DNA of 64,000 bases from Clostridia bacterium (lineage in GTDB: Bacteria; Bacillota; Clostridia; Lutisporales; Lutisporaceae). Shown here piece by piece: positions 45,418 through 53,741 of this stretch (the stretch's first letter is position 1; the number at the start of each line of letters is the position of its first letter). Location of the stretch: NCBI GenBank assembly GCA_035628995.1, contig DASPIR010000023.1, forward strand, positions 677,014 to 741,013. Reading direction: 5' to 3'. Under the pieces are notes generated by a model. It was not told the DNA's origin. It saw nothing but the letters and a program-made list of their open reading frames with translations, and did no database searches. The translations under genes were made by a program, and so were the position numbers.

Positions 45418-46296
45418 TTAAGCCTTATCTTCTGTAATCTTACCCATAAGTCCCATAGGTCTTACAACAAGAATAAAGATTAGCAGCACAAATGCAATTA
45501 GATCACGATATTGAGAAGATAAGTAACCTGAAGTCAAAGTTTCAATTATCGCCAGCAGCACTGAACCTAACACTGCGCCCTGAATACTGCCCAAACCGCC
45601 AAAAACCGCTGCTATAAAAGATTTTATTGTAATGTTCCCAATCTGAGGATATACTGTATATTTCATACCAAATAATACACCTGCAAAACCTGCCAATATC
45701 CCACCGACGACAAATACAATTAAGATAATAACGTCAGTATTAATGCCCATCAGCGAACTGGCCTTTGCATTATATGCAGTTGCCTGAATAGCCTTACCAA
45801 CCTTTGTAAAATCTATCATGTAGACAAGTATCCCCAGACAAATTGCTGAAATTATGAACATCATCAAGTCAATTCTTCCTATAGAGAGTAACCCTAATTG
45901 GATTGGTTTTGATGAAAGTATTTCCGGATATGTCCTAAATGAAGGACCAATAGTCGCTATTACGATGTTTTCCAAGAAAATTGATATGCCCATTGCTGAA
46001 ATTATAAAATATAGAAATGGTGCATTCCTATTTCTTAAAGGCTTATAAGCTACCCTTTCTATAAGAACAGCTAATAACCCTGCGCATATACCGGAAACGA
46101 TAAAAGCGACAGGAAATGAAAATTTAAATAAAGTTATAAAGAAAAAACCGAAATATGCTCCAAACATAATAACGCCGCCATGAGCAAAATTGGAAAAATT
46201 CATTATGCTGTATACAAGTGAATATCCAACAGCCATGAGGGCATAGACACCACCAATGGATAATCCGTTAATCAACTGCTGTAAGAAATTATACAT
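45418..46296 (-). CDS. livH: Branched-chain amino acid ABC transporter permease LivH
   Basis: A 292-residue permease with about 8 helices. LINGLSIGGVYALMAVGYSL and FGGLGSIQGAVLGS are LivH hallmarks. ATG at 46296 has better spacing (7 nt) from GGAGA than ATG at 46302. It lies about 100 bp downstream of the binding-protein gene, past a strong hairpin. Confidence 0.92.
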   Translation of the reverse strand: MYNFLQQLINGLSIGGVYALMAVGYSLVYSIMNFSNFAHGGVIMFGAYFGFFFITLFKFSFPVAFIVSGICAGLLAVLIERVAYKPLRNRNAPFLYFIISAMGISIFLENIVIATIGPSFRTYPEILSSKPIQLGLLSIGRIDLMMFIISAICLGILVYMIDFTKVGKAIQATAYNAKASSLMGINTDVIILIVFVVGGILAGFAGVLFGMKYTVYPQIGNITIKSFIAAVFGGLGSIQGAVLGSVLLAIIETLTSGYLSSQYRDLIAFVLLIFILVVRPMGLMGKITEDKA

Positions 46297-46335
46297 AAAC
46301 ATTTCTCCTATATAAAGATTACTTATGTTGAGTGA

Positions 46336-46366
46336 ATTGCAACCCTTGTATTACAAGGGTTGCAAT
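46336..46366 (-). promoter_or_regulatory. Perfect hairpin between livK and livH (mRNA stabiliser or partial attenuator)
   Basis: A 15-bp perfect palindromic stem around 46351 with almost no loop beyond five bases and no T tract on the minus strand. Such hairpins after binding-protein genes commonly protect the upstream message, giving more binding protein than permease. Confidence 0.6.
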
Positions 46367-46400
46367 GTTAAATTGAAAGCAACAGCAGGTCCACTAAGAT

Positions 46401-47579
46401 TTATTGTGGAGTATACTTCTGTTGGAATACAAACTTTCCTCCAGTTATCTTAATGATGGCTGCTTCTTTTCCTTCAGGGTTATGTGTATCTTTCCCAATC
46501 TTTATATTGCCTGTAATACCGCTTATATTTGTAGTTTCTAGTGCGTCTTTAATTTTCACTCCATCAAAGCTATTAGCTCTCTTTACAGCATCCTCCAGCA
46601 TAGCACTTGCATCTGTTGCCAGGAATCCGGTTATTTCAGGAGCCTTTCCAAACTTTGCTTTATATTCGTCGACGAAACTTTTAACTGAAGGATCTTCCAT
46701 ATCCAGATGGTTAACAAAGTATGAGTTTTCTATTGCATCACCGCCCATTGTAAGCAACTGCTCTGACGGCCATGTATCACTGCCTAAAAATGTTGCTGTT
46801 ATTCCTAATTCTCTTGCTTGTCTTGCACTTAAAGAAACTTCTTTAAATAAGTATGGCATAAATATAACATCCGGTTGTGTTGCCTTTATCTTTGTCAACT
46901 GTGCTCTAAAATCAACTTCCCCTGTTTTCCAAGCTTCTTTTGCAACTATTTCTCCGCCTTTTGCTTTATAAGTTTCTTCGAAGAATTGAGTGAGTCCTGT
47001 TGAATAGTCGTCGCCTATATCGTACAGTATCGCTGCCTTTTTAGATTTTAAAACATCAACTGCAAAACCAGCTGCAACTGAACCTTGATATGGATCGATA
47101 AAGCATGCTCTGAAGTTAAATGGCTTAATCTTTCCATCTAAAACAGTTACTTTTGGATTCGTTGCTATTTCTGAAATATCCGGAATCTTCATTTCCTCTA
47201 AAACACTGGAAATCGGAATAGCTTGTCCACTACCATTAGGTCCAATAATACCAATTACTTTATCTTGACCTGTCAATCTTTTTACAACATTTACAGCTTC
47301 AGTAGAGTCGCCTTTTGTATCGTATGAAACGATTTGTACTTGCTTGCCTAAAAGACCACCGTTTTTATTTACTTTTTCGAAATACATATTTACAGCATTT
47401 AAGCTGCTTTCGCCGTAAACACTTGAATCACCAGTTAGAGGCCCCATAAAGCCGACTTTGACGACTTCTGAAGCTGGTGATGATGACGTTGCCGATGATG
47501 CAGGATTTGAACAACCTGAGAAAAGAACTGTCATAAGCATGAATACACCCAGTGCTAGACATAAATTTTTCTTTTTCAT
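46401..47579 (-). CDS. livK: Branched-chain amino acid-type substrate-binding lipoprotein LivK
   Basis: A 392-residue lipoprotein. The signal peptide ends at LFSGC, giving a diacylglyceryl-Cys anchor at about residue 23. The mature part begins VGFMGPLTGDSSVYG, typical of type I periplasmic-binding-fold Liv receptors, and continues with IGIIGPNGSGQAIP. Some members bind other amides or acids, so the ligand is not certain. It is the first gene of the liv operon, with AGGAGG upstream. Confidence 0.92.
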   Translation of the reverse strand: MKKKNLCLALGVFMLMTVLFSGCSNPASSATSSSPASEVVKVGFMGPLTGDSSVYGESSLNAVNMYFEKVNKNGGLLGKQVQIVSYDTKGDSTEAVNVVKRLTGQDKVIGIIGPNGSGQAIPISSVLEEMKIPDISEIATNPKVTVLDGKIKPFNFRACFIDPYQGSVAAGFAVDVLKSKKAAILYDIGDDYSTGLTQFFEETYKAKGGEIVAKEAWKTGEVDFRAQLTKIKATQPDVIFMPYLFKEVSLSARQARELGITATFLGSDTWPSEQLLTMGGDAIENSYFVNHLDMEDPSVKSFVDEYKAKFGKAPEITGFLATDASAMLEDAVKRANSFDGVKIKDALETTNISGITGNIKIGKDTHNPEGKEAAIIKITGGKFVFQQKYTPQ

Positions 47580-48111
47580 TATTAGCCATCCTCCTATTTA
47601 TTAGTATTATTTGAGATGCATCCGGTAAACTTATTCCTCCTTTCTAAAAGTTTTCTATTAATAGCTATTACCCAAATTACTTGAATAATGCTTCAAGACT
47701 ATCTATTGCATGATAAGTTAATTAATACTATTTTTTATAATCGGATATCAAATTTGCCGGATTTATTATGTATATTGTCTTAGATATATCATCTATAATT
47801 CTTATATTGTCCTACATTATAGTACGCAGTAGTGTCATACCGTATGCCTATTATATTATCATAATATTCACAATAAGCAAACAGACTTTTGAAATTTATT
47901 TAATTTATCTCCATTACTGGAGGTTTCTGTTTATTGTTATAACGATATACCTTACAAGGTTAAATGGCAGATTTACCATAGTAGCATCAATAATCTTAAT
48001 AGCTGGTAGCGCTTTGTTTATCTTTGTTTACCGAACATTTCAATGGCGCGCTCAACTTGGTTATACCATATAGTGTATTTCTTTATGATACACTAATCTA
48101 ATTTAAGACAA
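47580..48111. other. 530-bp AT-rich intergenic region upstream of livK
   Basis: It should hold the liv promoter and control sites on the minus strand. A TATAAT lies on the minus strand near 47817-47822 without a good -35. A second AAAGGAGG site about 60 bp before livK is followed only by a five-codon frame. A 101-codon plus-strand frame (47768-48073) is hydrophobic merely because the DNA is AT-rich and lacks a ribosome binding site. Confidence 0.4.
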
Positions 48112-48147
48112 CAAAAATAGAACCTCGTCTCTCCGAGATTCTATTTG
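48112..48147 (-). terminator. Terminator downstream of the DUF378 gene
   Basis: 12-bp stem (48116-48127 with 48134-48145, one mismatch), six-base loop, T5 following on the minus strand. Confidence 0.75.
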
Positions 48148-48173
48148 CTTAGCGAAAATGATTTTTTCAGGTT

Positions 48174-48392
48174 CTATGCTCTGTCCCTATTATGGGTTCC
48201 TGCTTTATCACGATCTCTGAAAAGCAAACTGACAGACCAAATACCAGCAACGCCCACTAGGGTATAAACAAGCCTGCTGAGTAATGCATCCTGCCCTCCA
48301 AAGAGAGCTGCTACCAGGTCAAACTGAAAGAGCCCGACCAATAACCAGTTCAACGCACCGACAATCACTAAAATAAGTGCTAATCTATCCAT
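48174..48392 (-). CDS. DUF378 small membrane protein
   Basis: A 72-residue protein with two membrane helices. LILVIVGALNWLLVGLFQFDLVA and LVYTLVGVAGIW match the DUF378 family, whose function is unknown. ATG at 48392 behind AGGAGATCTAGG is the start; the frame's upstream extension to 48437 contains that site. It has its own terminator and is divergent from the protease operon. Confidence 0.85.
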   Translation of the reverse strand: MDRLALILVIVGALNWLLVGLFQFDLVAALFGGQDALLSRLVYTLVGVAGIWSVSLLFRDRDKAGTHNRDRA

Positions 48393-48541
48393 ATTCCTAG
48401 ATCTCCTTTCTTCTGCAATATTTAATATGCAGAACATACAAATTTATCAACCACTATATATTATATTCATTATTAAAATTGCTATACTAGTGCTTATTAA
48501 CGTCACAGCTTTCTAGTCAATCAATATGTTAAAATCTTACG

Positions 48542-48570
48542 TTGGTGTGCATTATCTCATATGTTATAAT
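48542..48570 (+). promoter_or_regulatory. Promoter of the split FtsH-like operon
   Basis: TTGGTG at 48542-48547, 17-bp spacer, perfect TATAAT at 48565-48570, about 35 bp before the first start codon. Confidence 0.6.
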
Positions 48571-48604
48571 GTTATGTAAACCATTTTAGATATGGAGGTT
48601 CGTT

Positions 48605-49147
48605 ATGGATAAGAAATACATTCAGCTCCTAAAGGGCTGTATTGCATTAATCATTACAGTAGCCTGCTTGTATGTAGGACAAGCAATTTGGCATGACTAC
48701 GCCGTTGACCAGCCTTTAGACAAAGTATTGCATGGCATTGAAGGGGTGGAAAAGGTTACTTGGGATGACAGTAATAATATAAATGACACAATTAATATAT
48801 ATGTCACCCTCAATAATACGGCCAATCTTCAAAAAACATATGGAGATATCGACAGTAAAATTGAAAAGACATTAAAAAATAAAAAATTTAACTTGGAGAT
48901 AAAGGATAACCGTTCTCCAGAGCTGGAAGAGTCATATTATGATATTCACTACTATATTCAGAAAGCTATTGTAGACGGAGATTTTCCGCTGCTTGAAGAA
49001 AAAGTTCAGGAGAAGGCTGGCGCCACAGGAGCTGCGGCAAAGGTTTATGTTGATGAGAAATACATATATCTTCAGCTGACCAAGAATGACAGCTCTTTGT
49101 ATACTGTGGTCTCCCGGCATTCTGACAGGTTAGGAGGGAATTTCTAA
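48605..49147 (+). CDS. Single-pass membrane protein coupled to the FtsH-like protease
   Basis: A 180-residue protein with one N-terminal membrane helix (about 10-30) and a 150-residue soluble domain, rich in charged and Tyr/Asn residues, probably outside the cytoplasm. I do not recognise the family. Its TAA stop overlaps the ATG of the protease gene (TAATG), so the two products are probably made in fixed ratio. True FtsH carries a domain between two membrane helices that the neighbour lacks; this protein may supply it. AGATATGGAGG precedes the start. Confidence 0.75.
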   Translation: MDKKYIQLLKGCIALIITVACLYVGQAIWHDYAVDQPLDKVLHGIEGVEKVTWDDSNNINDTINIYVTLNNTANLQKTYGDIDSKIEKTLKNKKFNLEIKDNRSPELEESYYDIHYYIQKAIVDGDFPLLEEKVQEKAGATGAAAKVYVDEKYIYLQLTKNDSSLYTVVSRHSDRLGGNF

Positions 49148-50640
49148 TGAAAAACAAGGAGATTATCGCAGGAGCAGCAGCAGGAATACTGATATTTCTT
49201 ACGCTTAAAGGCATAAATATACTCCCTCTGCTATTCTTCGCAGGGCTTATAGGTGCAGCTTACTATCTCAATTCCAGCAAGCAGCAGAGTAAACGTACTG
49301 ACTTCACTTCTGTAGAGCGAAATGTCTCTTCAATTTCCTTTGATGATATTGGAGGCCAGGAGGTTGCCAAGAATGAGCTTTGCGAGGCTCTTGAATTCAT
49401 GAAAAGTGATGAGCAGATAAAGCACTTGGGGATACGTCCGTTAAAAGGAATATTGCTCAGTGGGCCTCCAGGCACAGGAAAGACTTTGCTGGCAAAAGCG
49501 GCTGCACAGTTCACCAACTCAGTGTTCTTATCTGCCAGCGGCTCAGAATTTGTAGAAATGTATGTGGGCGTTGGAGCTCAGAGGGTACGTAAGCTTTTTG
49601 ATCAAGCAAGGCAGGCAGCGAAAAAACTCAAAAAACCTAGTGCTGTCATTTTCATCGATGAAATAGAGGTGCTCGGAGGAGCAAGAGGATCAAATAACGG
49701 ACATCAGGAGCATGATCAGACCTTGAACGAGCTTCTGGTGCAAATGGATGGCGTATCCTCAAATGAGGATATCAAGATCCTCATAATCGGAGCCACCAAC
49801 CGTGTTGATATGCTGGATTCAGCCTTGCTCCGCCCCGGTAGGTTTGACCGTCTGGTTAAGGTTGATTTGCCTGATAAGAAAGGTAGATTGCACATCCTTA
49901 AGCTGCATGCGAAAAACAAGCCCCTTGCAGAAGATGTTTCCATTGATGCTCTGGCGAAGGACACCTTCGGTTTTTCCGGGGCGCAGCTGGAAAGCGTTAC
50001 AAATGAGGCGGCCATTCTCGCAATGCGTGAAGACTCTGATAAGATTACCCCTCTACATTTCCGAAGCGCGATTGAAAAGGTAATGATGGGGGAAAAGCTG
50101 GACAGACTTCCCAGCAAGGAAGAAAAGCACAGAATAGCAGTACATGAATCAGGTCATGCGATTATTGGTGAGCTTAAGCTTCCCGCCTCTGTCGCCAGCG
50201 TCAATGTAGCATCCAGAAGCAATGCTCTTGGCTACGTACGTCAGACACAGGAAAATGATATGTATCTATATACCTATGATCATCTTAAATCAAGAATCGC
50301 AGTTGCTTTGGCAGGTACTCTCTCCGAGGAGGTAATATTTGAAAACAGGAGCACTGGCGGCTCTAGCGATTTTAAGCATGCTTCCGATATGGCAAAGCAA
50401 ATCATTTACAGCGGAATGTCGGAGTTGGGGATCATATCAGTAGAAGATATACCAAAGGATCAACTTCATTCTGCTATCACTGCAATACTGAGAGAAGCAG
50501 AAAATGAGACTCGTGAGCTGCTGCTGCAGCATAAGAGAGAATTGAAACGAGTCACTGAATTATTGCTGGATAAAGAGACAATATCAGGTGACGAACTGAG
50601 GTTAGTATTGAAAAACTGTAAAAATTCAGAATGCGCATAA
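49147..50640 (+). CDS. Short FtsH-like AAA+ zinc metalloprotease
   Basis: A 497-residue FtsH relative. Two closely spaced N-terminal helices (about 5-20 and 25-42) have only a four-residue turn instead of the usual extracytoplasmic domain. The AAA core has Walker A GPPGTGKT (106-113), Walker B IFIDEIE near 168 and second-region LRPGRFDR. The M41 peptidase has HESGH (333-337) and a candidate third zinc ligand Asp408 in SSDFKHASD. All catalytic residues appear intact. The pore motif region reads EFVEMYVGVGA. The length is 100-150 residues below housekeeping FtsH, so it is probably a second, specialised copy. Confidence 0.88.
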   Translation: MKNKEIIAGAAAGILIFLTLKGINILPLLFFAGLIGAAYYLNSSKQQSKRTDFTSVERNVSSISFDDIGGQEVAKNELCEALEFMKSDEQIKHLGIRPLKGILLSGPPGTGKTLLAKAAAQFTNSVFLSASGSEFVEMYVGVGAQRVRKLFDQARQAAKKLKKPSAVIFIDEIEVLGGARGSNNGHQEHDQTLNELLVQMDGVSSNEDIKILIIGATNRVDMLDSALLRPGRFDRLVKVDLPDKKGRLHILKLHAKNKPLAEDVSIDALAKDTFGFSGAQLESVTNEAAILAMREDSDKITPLHFRSAIEKVMMGEKLDRLPSKEEKHRIAVHESGHAIIGELKLPASVASVNVASRSNALGYVRQTQENDMYLYTYDHLKSRIAVALAGTLSEEVIFENRSTGGSSDFKHASDMAKQIIYSGMSELGIISVEDIPKDQLHSAITAILREAENETRELLLQHKRELKRVTELLLDKETISGDELRLVLKNCKNSECA

Positions 50641-50684
50641 ATTGGTTTGTAATAAATTCCCACAAAAAATTATTTAATAATATA

Positions 50685-50713
50685 TTGACATAATCACTTC
50701 TAACCTGTATTAT
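50685..50713 (+). promoter_or_regulatory. Promoter of the metNIQ operon
   Basis: TTGACA (50685-50690), exactly 17 bp, TATTAT (50708-50713). Transcription would begin about 15-20 bases before the first SAM-I aptamer. Confidence 0.75.
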
Positions 50714-50736
50714 AAACCTAATCCAATTGAATATTG

Positions 50737-50830
50737 TTCTATCAAGAGTGGTGGAGGGACTGGCCCTATGAAGCCCGGCAACCTGCGTAAGCGAGGTGCC
50801 AAATCCAGCAGCTAAAGCTGCAAGATAGGA
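50737..50830 (+). ncRNA. SAM-I (S-box) riboswitch aptamer, first copy
   Basis: It shows the S-box core in order: AGAGTGGTGGAGGGACTGGC, CCTATGAAGCCCGGCAACC and AGGTGCCAAATCC, then CAGC-GCTG pairing and a closing CTATC...GATAG stem. SAM binding stabilises the aptamer and lets the following terminator form. It is followed by its own terminator and then a second copy. Confidence 0.95.
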
Positions 50831-50844
50831 AATGCGTATTATAT

Positions 50845-50875
50845 GCCTCTTCTGTTTTTCAGAAGAGGCTTTTTA
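50845..50875 (+). terminator. Terminator of the first SAM-I riboswitch
   Basis: GCCTCTTCTG/CAGAAGAGGC stem (50845-50869) followed by T5: the expression platform of the first riboswitch. Confidence 0.9.
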
Positions 50876-50901
50876 ATTAAACAAAACTGAATAGCAATTT
50901 A

Positions 50902-50997
50902 CTCTTATCGAGAGTGGTGGAGGGACTGGCCCTATGATACCCGGCAACCTGCGTAAGCGAGGTGCTAAATCCAGCAGCTAAAGCTGAAAGATAAGAG
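50902..50997 (+). ncRNA. SAM-I (S-box) riboswitch aptamer, second copy
   Basis: A near-identical repeat of the first aptamer core (GAGAGTGGTGGAGGGACTGG onward; differences at ATGATA for ATGAAG and GCTAAA for GCCAAA), closed by CTCTTATC/GATAAGAG. It sits directly before metN with its own terminator, so both must be read through for expression. Confidence 0.95.
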
Positions 50998-51008
50998 AGG
51001 TCTGTTAA

Positions 51009-51042
51009 GTCCTCTTTTATCATGAAAGAGGGCTTTCATTTT
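51009..51042 (+). terminator. Terminator of the second SAM-I riboswitch
   Basis: CCTCTTT/AAAGAGG stem (51011-51032) followed by a T-rich run CTTTCATTTT. Weaker than the first terminator. Confidence 0.75.
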
Positions 51043-51062
51043 GTATTATTTGGAGGTATATG

Positions 51063-52067
51063 ATGATAGAGATTAACGCATTAAGCAAGGTTTTCAAAGA
51101 CAAGAGCTGTAATGTCCATGCTTTGAAGGACATCAGCATAAAAATTGAAAGAGGTGATATATTCGGGATTATCGGTTTATCAGGCGCCGGCAAATCGACG
51201 CTTGTGAGATGCATAAACAGACTTGAGGAGCCTACCTCAGGGAAAATATACATAGATAAAACAGATGTAACAGCCATGGATAAGTCTGAGCTCACAGCCC
51301 TGCGCCGCAGGATAGGGATGATATTCCAGCATTTCAACCTGCTAAGCAGAAGAACCTGCAGCAGAAACATTGCCTTTCCCTTGGAAATAGCCGGTCAGGA
51401 CAAGAGATATATCCAGAAAAGAGTTGAGGAACTGCTTGAGCTGGTTGACTTGCAGGATAAGAGTCATGCCTTTCCAAGCCAGCTTAGCGGTGGGCAGAAG
51501 CAGAGAATAGCAATAGCCAGAGCATTAGCGACAAAGCCCGATATACTGCTCTGTGATGAAGCAACCTCCGCTCTTGATCCCACTACTACCAAGTCCATAC
51601 TGAGATTGCTGAAAACCATAAATGAATCCTTAGGCATTACAATCGTGATAATCACTCATCAAATGGAGGTAATCAAGGAAGTATGCAACAAGGTTGCCGT
51701 AATATCTGATGGCAGACTGGTTGAGCAGGGCAATACCTATGATATATTCTCCAACCCTGCTGATCATGTGACCAAAAACTTCGTTAAGGACATAAGTACA
51801 GAAATTGATGAGAGCTTATACGTCATTGATAAAGGCAGTAAGCTGGTCAAGGTAACCTTTCCCAATGACAGTGCAGGAAAGCCGATTATTTCTGATACCA
51901 TAAGGAAATTTGCAGTAGAAGTGAATATAATGTCTGGGCACATAAGTAATATCCAGGGAAAGTCTTATGGGCAGCTCATTATAGCCATTAAAGGCGAAGG
52001 CGCCGTGCTAGCGGGTGCAATATCACACTTGTCTTCACAAAATCTCATAGTCGAGGTGATTAACTAA
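51063..52067 (+). CDS. metN: Methionine ABC transporter ATPase MetN
   Basis: A 334-residue ABC ATPase. GLSGAGKST is Walker A, QLSGGQKQR the signature, and ILLCDEATSALDP Walker B. The C-terminal NIL (ACT-like) regulatory domain (about 260-334) is typical of MetN and binds methionine. Two ATGs occur in tandem; the second (51063) gives 6-nt spacing to GGAGG and matches the usual MIE start. SAM riboswitches upstream confirm the methionine role. Confidence 0.95.
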   Translation: MIEINALSKVFKDKSCNVHALKDISIKIERGDIFGIIGLSGAGKSTLVRCINRLEEPTSGKIYIDKTDVTAMDKSELTALRRRIGMIFQHFNLLSRRTCSRNIAFPLEIAGQDKRYIQKRVEELLELVDLQDKSHAFPSQLSGGQKQRIAIARALATKPDILLCDEATSALDPTTTKSILRLLKTINESLGITIVIITHQMEVIKEVCNKVAVISDGRLVEQGNTYDIFSNPADHVTKNFVKDISTEIDESLYVIDKGSKLVKVTFPNDSAGKPIISDTIRKFAVEVNIMSGHISNIQGKSYGQLIIAIKGEGAVLAGAISHLSSQNLIVEVIN

Positions 52068-52732
52068 TGAACATATTAGAATCAGTAACCAAGCTTATAG
52101 CCTTAGTCCCTGGACCCTTAGGAGAAACAATTTATATGGTACTCCTCTCAACTCTTCTATCGGTAGTCTTTGGTCTTCCTCTTGGTGTAATTGTGGCAAT
52201 CAGTGAGCGGGGAAACCTGTGGGAGCGCCCAATACTCAACAAGGCTTTAAATATATTGATTAATATCACAAGATCCTTGCCTTTTATAATACTTATGATA
52301 GCAGTATTCCCACTCTGTAAGCTCATTGTGGGTAAGAGAATCGGCACTACGGCAGCAATAGTACCCCTCACCATATCAGCGATTCCATTTTTCGCAAGGT
52401 TGGTGGAAAGCTCCATAAATGAGCTTAACCATGGTATTATTGAAGCTGCCCTTTCCATGGGGGCCAATACCCGCCAGATAATACTCAAGGTGCTGATACC
52501 CGAGTCGCTGCCTTCTATTGTATCTGGTATAACTCTTACTGTTATTAGTCTCATAGGCTATTCGGCAATGGCCGGAGCCATCGGCGGCGGCGGTCTTGGG
52601 GACTTGGCACTCAGGTTTGGTTACCAGGGTTTTCAGGAAGACATCATGATAGGAACTGTAATCGTACTTGTAATTATCGTCCAGTCCGTGCAGGGTGCTG
52701 GAAATGCATTGTATAGGAAACTGCAAAAGTAA
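52067..52732 (+). CDS. metI: Methionine ABC transporter permease MetI
   Basis: A 221-residue permease with five helices and the EAALSMGA coupling loop. The GPLGETIYMVLLST opening and SAMAGAIGGGGLGDLA stretch are MetI hallmarks. Its ATG overlaps the metN TAA. Confidence 0.95.
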   Translation: MNILESVTKLIALVPGPLGETIYMVLLSTLLSVVFGLPLGVIVAISERGNLWERPILNKALNILINITRSLPFIILMIAVFPLCKLIVGKRIGTTAAIVPLTISAIPFFARLVESSINELNHGIIEAALSMGANTRQIILKVLIPESLPSIVSGITLTVISLIGYSAMAGAIGGGGLGDLALRFGYQGFQEDIMIGTVIVLVIIVQSVQGAGNALYRKLQK

Positions 52733-52824
52733 GATAAATTGTTGCAACATTTATATATTTATCCGGGTTGTCTTGGCCAGTCATTCCGGGAAAACAAATT
52801 CTAAAATTTAAAGGAGAGAATAAT

Positions 52825-53661
52825 ATGAGAAAAATAATAAGTCTAATAATCACAATATCACTGGTACTTTCATTCACTGCAGGATGCAGTCAGCAAGCAG
52901 CATCAACAGGCGGTACAACCCAAGGACAAGCTGAGCCAGCGCAGATAGTATTGAAAATCGGCGCAACGCCGGTCCCTCATGCTGAAATACTGGATTTTGT
53001 AAAACCGCTTCTGGAAAAAGAAAATATCAAGCTTGAGATTGTAGTGTTCCAGGACTATGTACAGCCTAATACCGCACTTGCAGATAAGGAATTGGATGCG
53101 AACTTTTTTCAGCATAAGCCCTACCTGGATAATTTCATAAAAGAAAGAAACCTTGACCTGGTCCCTTTAGGTAATGTACATATAGAGCCTCTGGGACTTT
53201 ACTCAAAAAGCATTAAGAACCTTTCGGAATTGAAAGAAGGCAGCACCATAGCCATACCCAATGATGCAACAAATGCCGCAAGAGCACTGCTGCTGCTTCA
53301 GGCAAACGGCCTTATCAAGTTGATTGATGGAGTTGGAATAGAAGCAACCGAGAAAGATATCGCAGAAAATCCAAAGGATATAAAGATACAACCGGCTGAA
53401 GCGGCACAGCTTCCAAGAATACTTGAAGATGTGGAGGCAGCGGTGATTAACACCAATTATGCACTGCCGGCTAACCTCAATCCTGCAAAGGATGCACTGT
53501 TGATTGAAGGAAAGGATTCTCCCTATGCGAATTTAGTTGCAGTAAGAAAGGGTGATGAAACACGGCCTGAAATTCAGAAGCTCATTGAGATCCTGCAAAG
53601 TGATGAAGTGAAAAAGTTTATACAGGACAAATATGATGGAGCCATTGTACCTGCATTCTAA
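52825..53661 (+). CDS. metQ: Methionine-binding lipoprotein MetQ
   Basis: A 278-residue NlpA-family lipoprotein. The signal peptide ends FTAGC. The mature domain has VLKIGATPVPHAEIL, DYVQPN, and the KELDANFFQHKPYL ligand-binding segment. The start at 52825 follows AAAGGAGAG. It binds D/L-methionine for MetNI. Confidence 0.95.
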   Translation: MRKIISLIITISLVLSFTAGCSQQAASTGGTTQGQAEPAQIVLKIGATPVPHAEILDFVKPLLEKENIKLEIVVFQDYVQPNTALADKELDANFFQHKPYLDNFIKERNLDLVPLGNVHIEPLGLYSKSIKNLSELKEGSTIAIPNDATNAARALLLLQANGLIKLIDGVGIEATEKDIAENPKDIKIQPAEAAQLPRILEDVEAAVINTNYALPANLNPAKDALLIEGKDSPYANLVAVRKGDETRPEIQKLIEILQSDEVKKFIQDKYDGAIVPAF

Positions 53662-53674
53662 AAAATGACATAAA

Positions 53675-53741
53675 AAAAACACCTTCCGGCATCTGTTTCT
53701 TATCTATTGATAATTTGCTTCATGTTGCTGAAGGTGTTTTT
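53675..53741 (+). terminator. Probable terminator of metNIQ overlapping the convergent gene
   Basis: AAAAACACCTTC (53675-53686) pairs perfectly with GAAGGTGTTTTT (53730-53741). The right arm lies within the 3' coding end of the convergent PHP gene and supplies the T5 tract on the plus strand. The loop of 43 bases is long. Confidence 0.55.

Noticed and set aside
46453..46971. Plus-strand open frame of 172 codons
   Set aside because: Antisense to livK with no start signal.
47768..48073. Hydrophobic 101-codon plus-strand frame that might be a small membrane protein
   Set aside because: No ribosome binding site or promoter; hydrophobicity follows from AT-rich codons in the livK upstream region.
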